A DNA stretch of 64,000 nucleotides from Todiramphus chloris collaris (GCA_025345505.1 JANVCC010000270.1:4824157-4888156), one strand, 5' to 3'; shown: positions 23,112 to 36,193, counted from the first letter of the stretch. The notes: generated by a model from the sequence alone, not told the origin. A program made the numbers and translations.

Positions 23112-23936
23112 ACTCTTCATGCCTGTGCTTTATTTGTCATAATGAAAATACACGAGAGGCAAAATGTGCTCTTGCCTAAGAAATATGCTCTGTTTGTGAG
23201 TAGATAAAAGAGCCCAAGCCATGTATTTCGATTGCTATTTTCTGTAATATGCAGTAACCACATGCAAATATCACACACAGCAGAGGAAAATACTAAAACC
23301 CAGTTCTTACTAAATGGGATACTAGTTGGTGAATGATGAAACATAAAGCTACCCTGCATTGTCCTTAAGAGACTCAGATTTGGAAAAGACATCTTATTTG
23401 TAATAGTGGGCAGAGCATCCACTGAATCAGTGTTTTGGTTTAAGAAAGGGCTGCCAGGCATTGAAGGGAGGGGAAGCAGAATTGCTTTCTAATGCTCTCG
23501 GTGCCAAAGAAGCAGGGTAGGCACAGTAATGAAGCGGGTAACGTTCTGAAGGTGGTTCTTTTTCTGTTACATAAAAAAAATCAGACGTTTATCAGAAATC
23601 ATGTCAATTTAGTCGAGTGTTAGGCTTTGGACAATTGTAGCACTCATAGGCTGGAAGCAGCATAAGCAGTAGCTAAAATTATAGCTACAGTTACTAAGAG
23701 AGATCCATGTTCTGTTATTTGAATGCAGCATTCACTGTCTGCCTGGAAGGCCACAGTATCTTAAAGAGGCAGGGGAGGAAAGTTATCCTTTCTTTTATTT
23801 TATTGTCCACTTGGTTTTTTTGAGCAAGCTTGTGCATGTGATTCATCCAAGAGGTCAAATTCAGTCTTCCCCTTGCACCCAAAGCAGTTTATACAGTTTA
23901 AAAAAGAGAATAAGTATGCATTAAAAGAAGTGTGTG
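23112..23936. other. Non-coding DNA, nothing recognised
   Basis: Unique AT-moderate sequence. No exon, RNA gene or repeat of note. Confidence 0.5.
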
Positions 23937-23956
23937 TATGTATATAAATACATATA
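23937..23956. repeat. Short AT palindrome in a TG/TA tract
   Basis: TATGTAT at 23937-23943 pairs with ATACATA at 23948-23954 across a four-base loop. A TG repeat lies just upstream (23931-23936). It could extrude as a small cruciform but is probably a decayed microsatellite. Confidence 0.6.
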
Positions 23957-26900
23957 TAAAAAAGTATCAATATGAGAGCAGAATGCAACTCTTGAGTTCG
24001 TATTTCTTGTAGCCCACCAAAACTTAGAGGTCACACAAATTACTCGAATGGTAATTTCCCTTACATTTGTCATCAGGTTTCTTAGTATTGTGAGCCATTA
24101 TTTGCTTCTTCTGGGTGATATGTCAGCAAACATTTCTTTTCATTGTAGACATGATTGAATTTTGTTCATTAGAGAGTTTACAACGCGTGAACAGTTGTGC
24201 CTTTAAAGCACTGGCATTTAAGCTGTTTGTAGGGAATGTGTTTATGCTTTACATAGAGATCACTTGGTGCTGGTGTTAGTCAAATTAGGGCTGAAGTCAT
24301 GGAAATCTTGACTTTAGGCTCACTTCATGAATCCTGGCAATTTAACATGTATGGCAGGCACCTCGCTCATCACAGTTTCCAAACGTAAACAGATGGTGTG
24401 CTCAGGAATGCCAGGACATAAAAAGATGTTCTTAATACTGGGTTTGTCTCCTCTATCTTAAAAATGAAGGAGGCAGGTGCATGGCTGGTGTAAATTGACA
24501 TATTCCCATCAAATACAGTTATGCCAACAGAGGCAGAATGAGAATTTGGCCTCCTGGCCACTGTTTTTAAAGACAATGCAGGAAACTGCTTGTGTAGTTG
24601 TCTCTGTGTGTGTGTTGCTTCTGTTCCCATATACTGTCTCTGTGACAAAATGTGTTATCTTTTTTTTTTATCCCCCTCTCCAGGTGACTAAACACACTTT
24701 TCCAACATGTCTCACCTTACTCCCCTTCTGTGAGCTCCCATTATTCCCATTTTTTCCATTTTCGAATATGAAAGTAACTTCTCCCATCAGCTACGGCTGC
24801 AGGGTAGGGCATCTTTACTCCTTTCCTGCCCTTCCGTACCCACCCCTCTGGATTCACTCATCCTGAGGAACTCCTTGAACTCAAGCTCAAGCTCTGTCTT
24901 CATCCACGTGATGCAGAAAGCCCCCTGCATGCTGAGAAGCGTTGGTCACGTTTCTGTTGCGCACGCTTCTGTGCAGGTTGTGCAAGGGTTTCCTGCGCGG
25001 TGGGGTGGATGCTTTGCCAATCCTGCTGTACAGGCTCACGGCCTGTTTCTCTCTGCACTTCCCAAACTGCATGAGCTGTTCCCATTCAAAATGCCAAATT
25101 TACGTTGCTCAATTTCCAATGAGAATGTAATGTGGTAGTAAAATTGTTCCGCAAAGGGTCATACGCTGCTTTACTGTCGGTTTGCGCGACTCAGACAGAA
25201 GGAAATGATCAAAAACACTCGATGCTCATTATTTATTAATTGAGTTCTGGCAGAGCCTTTCTACATTCTGGCTTTTTGTTTGTTTCTTTGTTTACAAACA
25301 AGAAAAGAAAAGCACAGTTCACAAAAAAAAAAGAAGAGGGAAATTTGTTAACAAAGATTTGTGACAACGAAGAAGCGGCATTTGGGGGCATTTGAGTGGA
25401 GGTGCCTTAGGAATACAGGGAGGGCAGCTTGGCACTGCAGCGTTGCCCTCTCTGAGTGTTGCTTCTGAAAGAGAAAAATGCTTTAGAGAACTATAGACCC
25501 TAAGTCTTCGATCCAGGCATGCTGGGTTACCAGAAAATATTTACCCTGGTAAGTTCCGCGGTGGGGATGTTTGGAGTGCTTGTACTTTGCTGCTCTTACA
25601 GATTTACTTCCTTAAAAAAAAAAGCAATCCTCAAACTAAGGAGAAGTTCCAGGTGTTTCTTTTGCTTTTCTGTATCTCTTCTTATATTCAGTAAAGAACA
25701 GCACACTGAAATAACCGTGTCTTACTCAACCGACTGTGAGTTCTTGAATTCAGAAGTCCCAGAGCTGCTGAGAACTCAGTCCTTTGTTCTGCAGTGAACC
25801 CTGTGAGGACAGACCCTTTCATAGCTGTTGTGGCCCATATGGAGCTGTGTTGAAGCCCAAGGCGTGAAGTTTACACCGATGAAAGATCTGAAGGCCTTAG
25901 CTGCTCTTTTTTTTTTTTTTAATTAACCAAATATAGTTGATTTTTCACAAGAGTGGCTAAAACCACATCTCTAAGCAGAGTAACCCTTTTGCCAAACTTT
26001 CAGGCTTACTCCAGAGCCTGATACCATTTTTATGTCTCAATAAATTAGTAACCACAACAGCAGCAGAAGTAAATTTAATACAGCCAAAGCTACTTATTTG
26101 TTTGCTTACTCTGTTTCTCCAAAACAGCTAAGTTTTCTTTGCTGAAACTTTCCCACAAAAGATCAGTCTGAGGCAGATGTTGGCGTGGAAAATTATAATT
26201 GAAATATTTGCCGGAGTTGTAGAAAGCTTAAACCCAAGGTTTTTGAGGGAGAAAGATGAATAGTCTTAAGTGTCATGTTGCTGTGAGAATTGCCTTCTTT
26301 GGGCTGCTGATTTACAAGTGTTGTCTTCAGGTGGAAGCAGCTGCAGCACTATATACCATGTCCTCGAGCCTTTCGCTTTTCTCTGCTGCTGTTCTGTAGA
26401 GTGGTAGAAAAACCTCGGTCCAGGAGATCATTCTGTTCAGGTCACTTAGATCTGCATTGTTTCAGCTCTTCTTTTCTCATCTGCTGCTTTGACTTCGTAA
26501 GTGCTTCTCTCCTCTCTTTGGATTAGAAGTGGAATTTAAAAAGTCAAGGCCCTTTGGACTTAATCATGCCGGGGCCCTGTCCTCATCATTTGAGTCCCTG
26601 GAGTTCTTCAGCATCGTCCTTCCTCAGAAAGCAAGAAACCATTGGCAGCTGCTGAAGTTCCTGTTGCTTTGCTCTTCTTAATAACCCGCGAGTGCTTTTT
26701 GGACAATTATGGGAGTAGCAATAAGCAGTGGGGGTTTGTTTGCAGTTCCTCTTGCCTGCCTAAATGGCTGTGGTGGCTTTTCTTGGACCATGTCAAAAGC
26801 AGTGAGCTCCTGCTTTACAGATTTTGAGTCAGGGTCCTGTCTCTGATTGCCACCAGGCCACCCCTCATTTCTGGACAAAAGTCAGTATGCTCAGCTCTTG

Positions 26901-27959
26901 TCTCTGGGTTTCCGTGGGGAGGGAGCTCCGACGTGGGAATGGGGAAGGAGCAGCAGCATGTCCCAGCCACGTCTCGTGGTTGGGGAAACCAGGACCTAGA
27001 AGGTGTCGTGGGGTGCACCACATACTGCAGTGTTGATTTTGGGACCATAACCAGTCGGGATAAAGAAATTGTTTGCACATCTGGGTCTCCTGAAGAGAAA
27101 AAGCAGGGCTTCGGTTTCAGCTCCATCTTTCCAGCATGTCTAGGAGGTCGGGCAGGGCAGGACTATTGAAAGCACTTGCAGACATGAGATGCCAGCTTTC
27201 CTTGGCTGTGGGCTGGCTCCCTGAAGCACTGCTGAAAATCCCCCTTGCTGTTCCTCTGTGCTCAGTCTTCTCTGGTTGAAGCTGGGAGTAATATTTGCAT
27301 ACCTCACTGGCTGTTCAGGCTAGATTAATATTTGTAGAGCACACTCTGTTCCCCGTATTGAAAGGACTACATGAACGCCGCTGTTTCCAGGCAGTTACAT
27401 CCTATTCTTGAACGTTGTAAATGTACTTAACCAGGACAGACAAGACTCATTGCATTTGTTTGGAAAAACCTTGGCAGTCCCTCAGTATACGTGTGAATGC
27501 AATTTTTTACATAGGTGTTCTGGGTATCGTGAGGTGGAAACTCTCTTCTGTTGTAAGAGTCCTGTTTTAAAGGTTGGTTTTTGTGTTTGCCATTTGTTAT
27601 TCTGCATTGCATACCGGGGAGGAGTATATGTAGTTTTTTCAGGGTCTTTCCCTGCTTGCAGAAGCCTTCCAGTATAAGCACAAATCCTCTAGCAAGGCTT
27701 TTTCTTCAGCTGAGACCATAAATAGGGTAGGTAATTGTCTGGTAAAGCTGATTGGTATTCCGTAAATCTTGATCTCATCCCTTGCTTATTCACACATCAT
27801 ATGCACAGAAGATATTTTTGCTGTCTTCTGAACTCTGCTTCACACAATCCAATGAGATGTTAAAAAAATAATAATTCTATAAATCTTTGCAAAACCAAAT
27901 TAGAGCATTAAGTGAAATCGGAGGTGGGGGGGGGTCTGAAAAATAATTAATTCAAGCTC
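23957..27959. other. Non-coding DNA, nothing recognised
   Basis: Largely unique sequence. It has T runs at about 24661-24669 (followed by an acceptor-like CCCCCTCTCCAG at 24684) and 25909-25920, and a run of nine G at 27926-27934. Frames of 60-129 codons (for example 24477-24866 and 25519-25797) lack recognisable features. Confidence 0.5.
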
Positions 27960-28400
27960 TCAAACGTTCTTCTGCTCATAGATTGTAAAAATTCTCCCGA
28001 GGCGCGTGAAAGAGGGTGATTTCTCCAAAGGTCTTGCTCGCAGAGCATCTGCTGGAGATGACAGCATCAGGAAAAACAGAAGCAGCCGCGGCATCCGTGC
28101 CATTGCACAGTCGGGATCACAGCCCGCGAGAGCAGAGCGGAACCGTCTCCTGCAGGAAAACCTGGGCTCGTAGCTCGGAACGGCTGGGACTCTGCTTGCT
28201 GTGTCACGCTGCCGTAAATCCCGAGCAGCTCCATTGAAACGGGGGGGGGAATTACTCCAGATTTCTGCCAGTTTCAATGAAAAGAGGCTTTCTGCTGAAT
28301 GGATCCGGGCAGCCACTCGCCAGGTGGAAGGGAAAGAAGTGACTCAGCGTTCGGCAGTCGTTGCCGATCGCTGGCTTTTGCCAAGCGCAGAGTCACAGAT
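27960..28400. promoter_or_regulatory. Moderately CpG-rich unique segment
   Basis: CpG frequency rises above the flanks (GAGGCGCGTGAAAG, AAACCTGGGCTCGTAGCTCGG) in otherwise unique sequence, with a run of nine G near 28241. A weak CpG island or regulatory element is possible. No start site signal is clear. Confidence 0.2.
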
Positions 28401-28466
28401 TTCCCTTTTTCTTTTTTTACTTCCTTTCCCCCCTTCTTCTCCTCCCGGCCTCTCTCCATTTTCCCC
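28401..28466 (+). repeat. Polypyrimidine tract
   Basis: About 66 bases dominated by C and T (TTCCCTTTTTC, TTTCCCCCCTTCTTCTCCTC) with a few interruptions. It may adopt triplex structure or act as a splicing-factor binding tract. No exon follows it convincingly. Confidence 0.6.
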
Positions 28467-30002
28467 TGGGTGAGTGGCAGCCTTCTGCACCTTGAAGAAA
28501 AGAGGATTTAATTTCTGATGGAATGAGGGGTGCAGGGGTGGGGACGAACCAGCCTGAGTCCTTACTGGGAGCAAGGATCTTGTGGAGGAGCAGAGAGCAC
28601 CCTTGCTAGGAGCAGCCGACCCTTCATTTCGGAGCGTGTGATACTAACTTCTGCTTCTTCCCCCCCAGAGATGAGCGTTTGTAAGCAGGAGTCAGCTGCG
28701 TAGCTGGCCTCGTGTGTCTGTCTGCATGGTACTAACCCTGCTCGGGCCGGAGACGGCAGCTCCTCCCGCGGGTACGCACATGGGAGCAAAGCAGAGCGAG
28801 GTGACGCCGGGTGCTGCCTGAGCAGCCTCTTGCTTTCCCTGCCATCTGCCACCACCCGGCTCTGCCTCCCCAGCAAGCTCACCTTCCCTGAGCCAGCAGC
28901 ACAGGCCATCAAAAGAGGCAGAGGAAAGGGGAGAAAAAAAACCCCATCGCTTGGCTCTAGGGCCGTGTGCCATTTGAGTGAATAGTGGGGTTTATTTTGG
29001 ACTGCCCAACAAGGGGACTCCAACTTTAGAAACGGTGTTAAATTGTTGCAATGAGAAACGGGATTTAAAAGCTCTGAACGTGGAAGACAATAGCTTACTG
29101 TAGGTCTTGGAAAACATGGGCTGATGAACTGAAGCTCCCTGAATATTTCAGCCCATCTGTCTTGTTAGTTTCTGTGTCTTAATCATGGATTTCATGAAGT
29201 GTCTAATTTTCTTTTTTTAGCTTTCCGTTTTCCTCTTGCACAAAAGTTAAAGCAAGGAAATCATCTGAGCTGGATTTACTTTTGCATCTGAGAGAAGAGC
29301 AGTCTATAAAAAGAAGTGAGTGGTGTGTGTGCTGGGAAACCAAGTTTGTCTGCTTTGGATCTGGGGAGCAAGATTTTTCCCACCCTCGGTTCTGTTGCTG
29401 TGGTGGTTCTCGGGCCAGCCGGAGAGTGCAAGCACGGGCACGTACCCGGTAGCTGACGGGGTTTTCATCGTACGGCTCTGGTCCGTGGCTGTCTGAACAG
29501 CGTGGACTGAAATGCAGGCTCTGCTGAAGTCTCCAGCAGAATTCCCTTGCTGCCTGTCCCGCTGCTGCCACCGTTCCTGGCAGCTGTCGAGATGTGCTGG
29601 CAAGTCCCTGCTCCCTCTTGCACCTCTGGAAGTCTTCACTGGCTCTTCCAAACTGGAGAATGACTTCCTACTCATATTGAGGGGAGGAGGGGGGGAGCAC
29701 AGACCAACCAAGAGGAACATCCCCCTAAAAGTCACAGCATTTTAATGGCCTCTCAGGAGGGTTGTGCATCGCTGGGTTCTTCCCGTGTGAATCCATCATA
29801 TGAAGCTCACTCAGCTTTTAGCAACAGTGGAAAATTTTGCAAGCCCCCCCCCCCCCAGCGCAGATAAGGCCGTGTATATTTGCAGTGTGTACTATGCAGA
29901 AGACACTGATTGACATTAATTAGGAGTGGGTGGTGTGAAAGTGTAAAAATAAAATTCCTTTCTGTCAGGTTTACTATTAGAAGTGAAGGACACGGCGTGA
30001 CA
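28467..30002. other. Non-coding DNA with an acceptor-like site and C run
   Basis: An acceptor-like CTTCTTCCCCCCCAG ends at 28668, followed by ATG at 28671 and a frame of only ten codons before TAG. A run of 13 C lies at 29844-29856, and a G-rich stretch lies at 29681-29696. Frames of 93-153 codons are overlapping and featureless. Confidence 0.45.
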
Positions 30003-30047
30003 GCGAGCGCGCGTGAGCGTGCACGTGAGCGTGCGAGTCTGCGCGCA
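30003..30047. repeat. Alternating GC/GT tract, Z-DNA-prone
   Basis: The stretch GAGCGCGCGTGAGCGTGCA followed by CGTGAGCGTGCGAGTCTGCG is largely alternating purine and pyrimidine with many CpG and GTGCGT steps. It includes a partial direct repeat of GTGAGCGTGC. Such sequence is prone to the left-handed Z form. Function is unknown. Confidence 0.6.
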
Positions 30048-33000
30048 GGGGAGGGTCTCTGCTCAGCGTTTAGAACAGCAGTGGGAGGGAAGCATCGCAG
30101 GTTTTCACCTCTGTGCAAGTCTGAGATTGCAGCCTTTTTCTCGTGAGCTTCCCGGTGAAACGTGCCTCAGGATTGCTTCCTGTCAGTTCCGTGCTCGGAG
30201 CTCCGTGGTAAAGTGAAGGTTCAGCGCAGGGTGATGGGAGGCTGTTGGTTTGACTACCCCTGCCTGCGTGGGGCTGGCAGGGTGCCTGTTTGGAGACCCC
30301 AGCAGGAGGGACGATGCTGCCTGTAGATTTTCGCAGGAGAGTAAAATTAAACGAGTTGTAAAATGAAACGGGTCACCGTTTAGCAAGCTGCTGTTGCTCT
30401 GCTTGATGATACTTACTCATTCCTTCTCTGTGTGTACGCTGAGGGGAAGAAGCAATAAATGAATTCCCCGGCGTTAATGGTTCGTGCGGCGTGCTGTCGG
30501 ACGTGGCTGGCCTCCTCTTGTGAAATAGCTGGAGAATCAGCTGGGCCGCTTTAAAAACCTGTTCTTTGGCTCTTAACTGCATTATGGTATCTGAGCTCCA
30601 GGACTATTGCCTGCAGAATGTCTTCAGTAGCTGTGTTTTATGTGGGTGATACTGCCAGAGGGTTATCTGCGGAGCTTTTCATAGCTGCCGGCCTGGCTGC
30701 TCTACCTGTTGATATTTATCCTTTGCACAAGAAAGTTCAAAACACGGGCACCTTCTCAGCCTAATTCAGCGGTCACTGAGCTGAGCAGCACTGCCTGAAG
30801 ACCTCTTCCCGAGTGGCTGAGGCCTTTGCATGCCAAACTGCATCCTTGTGTTTGCTCCTCATTGATTAGAGGCGGAGGAAGGGCAGATCTCCTCTTTCTG
30901 TGACACCTCTGAAACTGTGTGTTACTCTAATTTGTGCTTATTGAAGTGAGCTCTTTTGAAGCAGACCCCATTCTTTTGGATGGAAATGAGTTGTTAGTTC
31001 CTTCATTTCCAAGCAGAATCTCTCCCCGTTGACAAATGGAACATTTGCTGGAGGAGAAGGTGGGAGTGACACCTCAGCTCTCCTCTCCAAGCCTGCAAGG
31101 TGCTGGTGGTACGCGCTGCAGGCACCGAGAGCTCTGGCTGCTTGTGCTGTGCCTATGATTGAGATACAGAGCTGTTACTTAGGCCTTCTGGTTAAGTATC
31201 ATTTTCTAGTACATTACTTAAAGTAGATTTAATGTGTTGGATATTAAGTTAAGGGATTCTTTTCTTAGAAGGAAAAGACCAAAGCTGGCACACTGGTTTG
31301 CACTGGACTCCCTAAAGTTGGTAATGTTGCTTTAGCATCGTAATATGTCAGAAATGGCTCAAAAAAACCCCAAACCAAACCCCCAAAACCTCCTGTCTTG
31401 CTGTTGCTGATGCTGATGCTGGTATTTCAGGTGATGTGTCGCGTGTTGCTGAGAAGGAGCCAACGAGAGGCTGCTGACCGTGGAAACGTGGAGCTGAGGG
31501 TAGTGCTGGCAGCTATTTTCCAGCCAGCTTTGGGCTCAAGTGTACGGAGTGCATGTGCTAAAGCACTTCACATCCTGCATCGCAGAGGCAAGAATTCAGC
31601 CCCTTCTCCGGAGTCTCCTCTTAATTATCCTCACCACACAGGGTCTGGGTAGGGGTGCCTTGGCTCGTGGACAAGGTGCTCCCTGTGCTGTCCCTGGGTG
31701 AGCCGTTGGCATGCCTGGTCTCTGACAGTTCGGTTGACACGGATGGGATGAAGGTTTGAGCTAACTGCAGAAGTGGAACAAGCAATTCCTGGGTACACAA
31801 ATGCTGAGGTTGCCCCTGCACGGGGACATAGCACTGTAGTTTAGTTAAGGAAAACCACAAGGAGGTTGGTTTCTGGGTTTCGGTTTTGTTTTATTTGCTA
31901 ATCTAACAGTTTGCTTGTGTTTGAAAGGGTTAAGCAGAACTAAGTTCATGGTTGGAGCTGCAGTGGTGTGCACAGAATGCATGGCATGTCTGGTGTCAAA
32001 GAAGTCACTAGTAATCATGTACATGTAGATAAAAATACACTGAGTTTTAAGCAGTGGATTGTTATTGTTGTTTGTTTTTCCTGGCTACAGCTGTGATGCT
32101 ACTACCAGTTAATCACAATGGAGTTTCATGGCCGTAAACCCCAACTGAGTGAATTGAGCAAATGTATGTGAACTCTGAAGGAAAAAAGAGAGGGGAAAAA
32201 AAAAAGAGGGAGGAGGGGCAGAAAAGCCATGTTTGAAGTCATCCTCAAGACTGTTTCTGTGTTTAAGGCTGCTCAAGTAGTGTTCTTAGGAGAGTTATTC
32301 AGGGCTTAAATGCATATTCAGTGTCTCCTGGAATGAGATCTCTAGCGATCAAAGAACTTGTGGCCTTTGGGATTCTATCCGTAAATACGGATACAGGTGT
32401 GTTCCTGGCTGGGGACTCCAACCACTGCAGTCAAACCCACCAGTATAGTACAGGGTTTTCCCCCAAGTAATAGAAAATGTACAAATCCCAGGTCTTCATC
32501 TTCATACACATAAAGGCCACTTTACAGTCTCGAGGCAAGTAAAAAGATGTTGAACTAGGTATAAATCACCTAATTAATTTAGCCTTCCTGCCCTTTTCAC
32601 GCTGATTAATGTATTAGGCTGTCTAAACATCAAACACACAAGTAAAATGTGTGGGAAAACACTGTGTAGGTACCTATCCTTCAGTGACTGGGTAGCTATT
32701 TGTAAGCTTGAATTAATGAGTCGGGCTGACATGTGCGATCCGTTCAGCTTTGTGGGGGCTGCCGGAGGGAAATCCTTCGCGGGATGTGTCACTGTAGGAC
32801 ATCCTCATACTGAAATTTGTGGAGGGCGATAACAGGAAAATACTATTAGCAAATCTGCTCCTGATCCTCCACGCCATGAACATCTTTCAAAGCTAGAGCC
32901 TGTGTTTCATAGGGTTCTTCAGTTGTCATCGTGCTTTTCAGTTCTATGTTCTAAACTAGAGCATTCTGTTATTTTTAACACAGTGTTAAAATGAAATGGT

Positions 33001-34128
33001 TGGTAGAATAGTTGGCTCTCCCGAGTGGTGGTTGCATTAGTAGGTGCTTTCCTGTTAGTGTTTATAGAGTAAAACAGTGTTTGTGCAGTTCGAATGCTTT
33101 TCGTGTCAGTTTGTTTTTTGTTTGCAGCCCGAGAAAACAGAACCTCAGATTTCATCCCAGCACTATTGAACAAAACTTTTCAATACTCATTGATTATATT
33201 GCAGAAACATGGTGGTACTGAAAATCTTACTCTAACTATGGCCATAAAGTTAGACCAGAGGTGCTGTTGTTTTTGGGGTGTGCACAAACCAATGATTTTT
33301 AAAGTGGAAATTGTTGGCAGAGTTTCTTTGTGTGTGTTCAGTTCAAAGTTACTTGCTCCCTTCTTCCATCCCCTCCACTTCTAGTGAGCTGTTGGGTGAA
33401 GAACAGAATACAGCAATGCAGGATTCACTTTCCAGGGACCATCCAGGATGTCTGTGTGCAGCACATCAGTAAATACCTGAGCATCTCAGGCTTCCCTGTG
33501 TCTGTCCTCAGATGGAGAAGCTGTGGTGCCTCCACTGCTCACAGTTGGCTGAATCAGGCCTGGAGCTGGACTTGTGCCCTGACCAAAAGGTCAGGTTTTT
33601 AGAGGCATGGCAGGGAGCTGAGTCTGTGTCTCCCACACTTGGCCTCTCGATGCTGCCTCCTCCTTCCTCTGTTCTGAAGTTTGAAGACCTGGGGTGGGTT
33701 TAATACAGTGACTGTCATAGGCGTGCTTTTCGATGCCGTTGACTTGCACAAGGGAAACTTGTTCCATCCTGGAACATTCCAACCTTGGAGCTGTTGACAC
33801 AACTTGCCCAGGAAGCTTTCTTTGCTGGAAAGTAGTGTTAGAGTGGTGATGATGTTTCCCCTTTGATGGGGTGGGATTTTGCTCTGCGCATCAGTGATGG
33901 CTGTGTTGCTTTTTACAGCCTGGGATTTGGAGCTGTGCTTTTCATTTTTCACTCGCACGCAAATAGTAAGCCAAGGGTTTATAACACCAGCCTTTTCAAA
34001 TCTGTGATCCCTGGAGTTGTCAAATGATTATTTATTGGGAGGAGAGGTTTTTCAGTGTATATTTGTGCTAAATTGGAAGGAATGGTGCTTCAGGAATTTT
34101 TTTTTTAATAGGAAAAAATGATAATAAC
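30048..34128. other. Non-coding DNA, nothing recognised
   Basis: Includes A/C-rich low complexity at about 31362-31392 and a purine-rich run at about 32187-32215. A frame at 33094-33384 opens just before an acceptor-like TTTTTTGTTTGCAG (ends 33127), but it has no donor or domain. No gene is supported. Confidence 0.45.
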
Positions 34129-34400
34129 TTGACATTCCACGGCGCGCATAAATTGTCGAAAGTCAAAGGACCATTTGCTTCGAGGCTGCACATAATGGTC
34201 TCATTTGTTATGATGTGGTCTACACAGGCTACTCTCAAGACGTGTAGGATTTCTTCCTCTCTAATGTTTCTGCATCAGTGTAATAGATCTGAATACTCCG
34301 TAGATCTTTGGCCATCTGGTTCTCTCAATTCCGCTGAATTTACCAGAAGAAAAAGTAACGTATTATGCCCTTCTAAATATAGCTCTTTTTCTGTGATTGA
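34129..34400. promoter_or_regulatory. Possible conserved non-coding block
   Basis: Unique sequence (CATTCCACGGCGCGCATAAA, then TTTGTTATGATGTGG) with retained CpGs in an AT-rich setting and no repeats. Retained CpG outside an island can indicate constraint. Untested. Confidence 0.2.
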
Positions 34401-34819
34401 AAATTGAATCACTCTGTGGAAGATTCTGATACTCTGTAGTTTTCCTTTGTTGCAATTTGAATATTCTTAGGAAAAGCAAACCTTTGATTTCTTGATAAAA
34501 GCACTGTGGGGTTTTTTTTGAAAATTTCTCTTCTTCTGTTGGCATGTTGGGATCCAGATGTTCTCCAGCTCTACAATCCAGGTAAAGGCATTAGTGACCT
34601 CTTTTATTTTCTGGATTATGGTAAAAACAAAGATCTTAAAATGCCTTGGAAGGAAAGGAAGGCAGCGTAAAGAGAAAACTAGCCTGCTGGGAGGAATAAT
34701 GTAACCCAGAAATCTGAGGCACTTCTGTAAGAAATCTCCAGACTAATAAAACTATCTGTGAATGGGGTTTGATCTTGCAATTGTATTTCTAGTTTGGAGC
34801 CTTCCACTGGCACGATGTC
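34401..34819. other. Non-coding DNA, nothing recognised
   Basis: AT-rich unique sequence with no supported feature. Confidence 0.5.
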
Positions 34820-35030
34820 TTGTGAGAGGGTTCGGGGTTCGTGAGAGCAGTTTCAGTTGCCCAATCAGAGCTGCAGGAGGGTGTGCCTGAAGCGGTCCAG
34901 ACGTCGCCGTCGAGCTGCACGGCGCTGTCTCCGAGTGAACCCGAACGCAGCCATCTCCTCGGTGCTGCGAGGAGGAAGAGCGCTGTTAGGAACAACGAGA
35001 AGAGGGACCAGCACTTGACACGATGACAGT
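34820..35030. promoter_or_regulatory. Short CpG-rich segment
   Basis: Dense CpG over about 200 bases (CCAGACGTCGCCGTCGAGCTG, CGAGTGAACCCGAACGCAGC) between AT-rich flanks. It is too short for a classical island but possibly unmethylated regulatory DNA. No start codon or splice signal could be tied to it. Confidence 0.3.
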
Positions 35031-36147
35031 TCCTGTTTGCCAGCCAAGTAAATGTGTCAGGAGGTCACCGAGGAGTATCTATGGCAACCAAGGGATGGAG
35101 GATGGCTCTGCTGGGCCAGTGTTGCTTGCTGGGCAGGACCCCAGGCAGTGAATTGTGATATGACCTGATTAGGATCAAGCTGCTGAATGAAATTGAGAGT
35201 ATTTATCAGCCACAGTCTTTAAAAAAATCAGTGGAAAGCAAAAAGTAGAAAAATGGGGGGAAAAAACCACAAACCCCAAACAGTGGAAAGTGGAAAACAG
35301 AAAGGACCAAGGGGGTTTATCTGATATATTTCCAATAAAAAAAAAAAATCAAAAAATTGAAAACAAATTCAGTACACATTCAAGTGTGCTAAGCCTGATC
35401 TCGGGAGAGAGATTTCTCCCATCTGCAAGGAATGTTTTATTCTGTGTTGTCATCATTTTTCTCTAGACTTCTTTTTTTTTTAAAGAAGTCAGATTTGTCA
35501 GGAATCTTACAAACCAACCCCAGACTTGCCATTGGGGCCAAGCATAAATTTTGTAAAGTGCCATTTCTTGTGTGGTTATTAAAAATACAAATAAATAAAT
35601 AAAAAGCACCAAGCCTTTCCAACCTTTGGTGGAAAAGCCAGCGGCTTAACTATCGTTGCGATCCAGTCTGCGGGGCAGGTTAACTGAATTCCCAGTGCAG
35701 TGCCACTGAAGCAACTGTCTCGGATAATAAATGGCCCTGCCTTGTGTGGCTCACTTGAGGGCTCGCTGGTTTTGCTTGGCCTGAAAGCTGCTGGTGTTCG
35801 CTGGGCTGGAGCGGGGACGGTGTCGGCCCGCGCCGCGCGTGCCGTCTGAGTGGCAGAGCAGAAGAGCAAGGGCAGGTTTCCTTGGTGACCCCTGGGGATG
35901 CAGGCTGGGGGGAGGAGGTGAATTGCCAATTGTTTCTTTGGCCTCTGACCCAGAGTATTAAATAAATCTGTTACGGAAGTACCGTGTGTGCCTTTCCCTT
36001 CACCACCCTCCATTCTGTACAGCGATGTGGAAACCCAGCGAGCACTACTGCAGCGTGATGCTTTAGGCTTTGAAGGGCTATGGCATTTCACTGCGTTATG
36101 GAGGAGAGGGACCCATGGTAATTTGCTTTATACTAACGACCAAACAC
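35031..36147. other. Non-coding DNA, nothing recognised
   Basis: Contains A-rich tracts at about 35255-35285 and 35338-35348 and a short TAAA repeat at 35586-35602. The minus frame at 35579-36091 (170 codons) has no recognised domain and overlaps the repeat. Confidence 0.45.
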
Positions 36148-36193
36148 ATAAATAACATGGTAAAAATGTACATATAAATAACGTGGTAAAAAT
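36148..36193 (+). repeat. Two-copy tandem duplication, 26-bp period
   Basis: ATAAATAACATGGTAAAAAT at 36148-36167 recurs as ATAAATAACGTGGTAAAAAT at 36174-36193, with one mismatch. A small, fairly recent local duplication. Confidence 0.9.
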
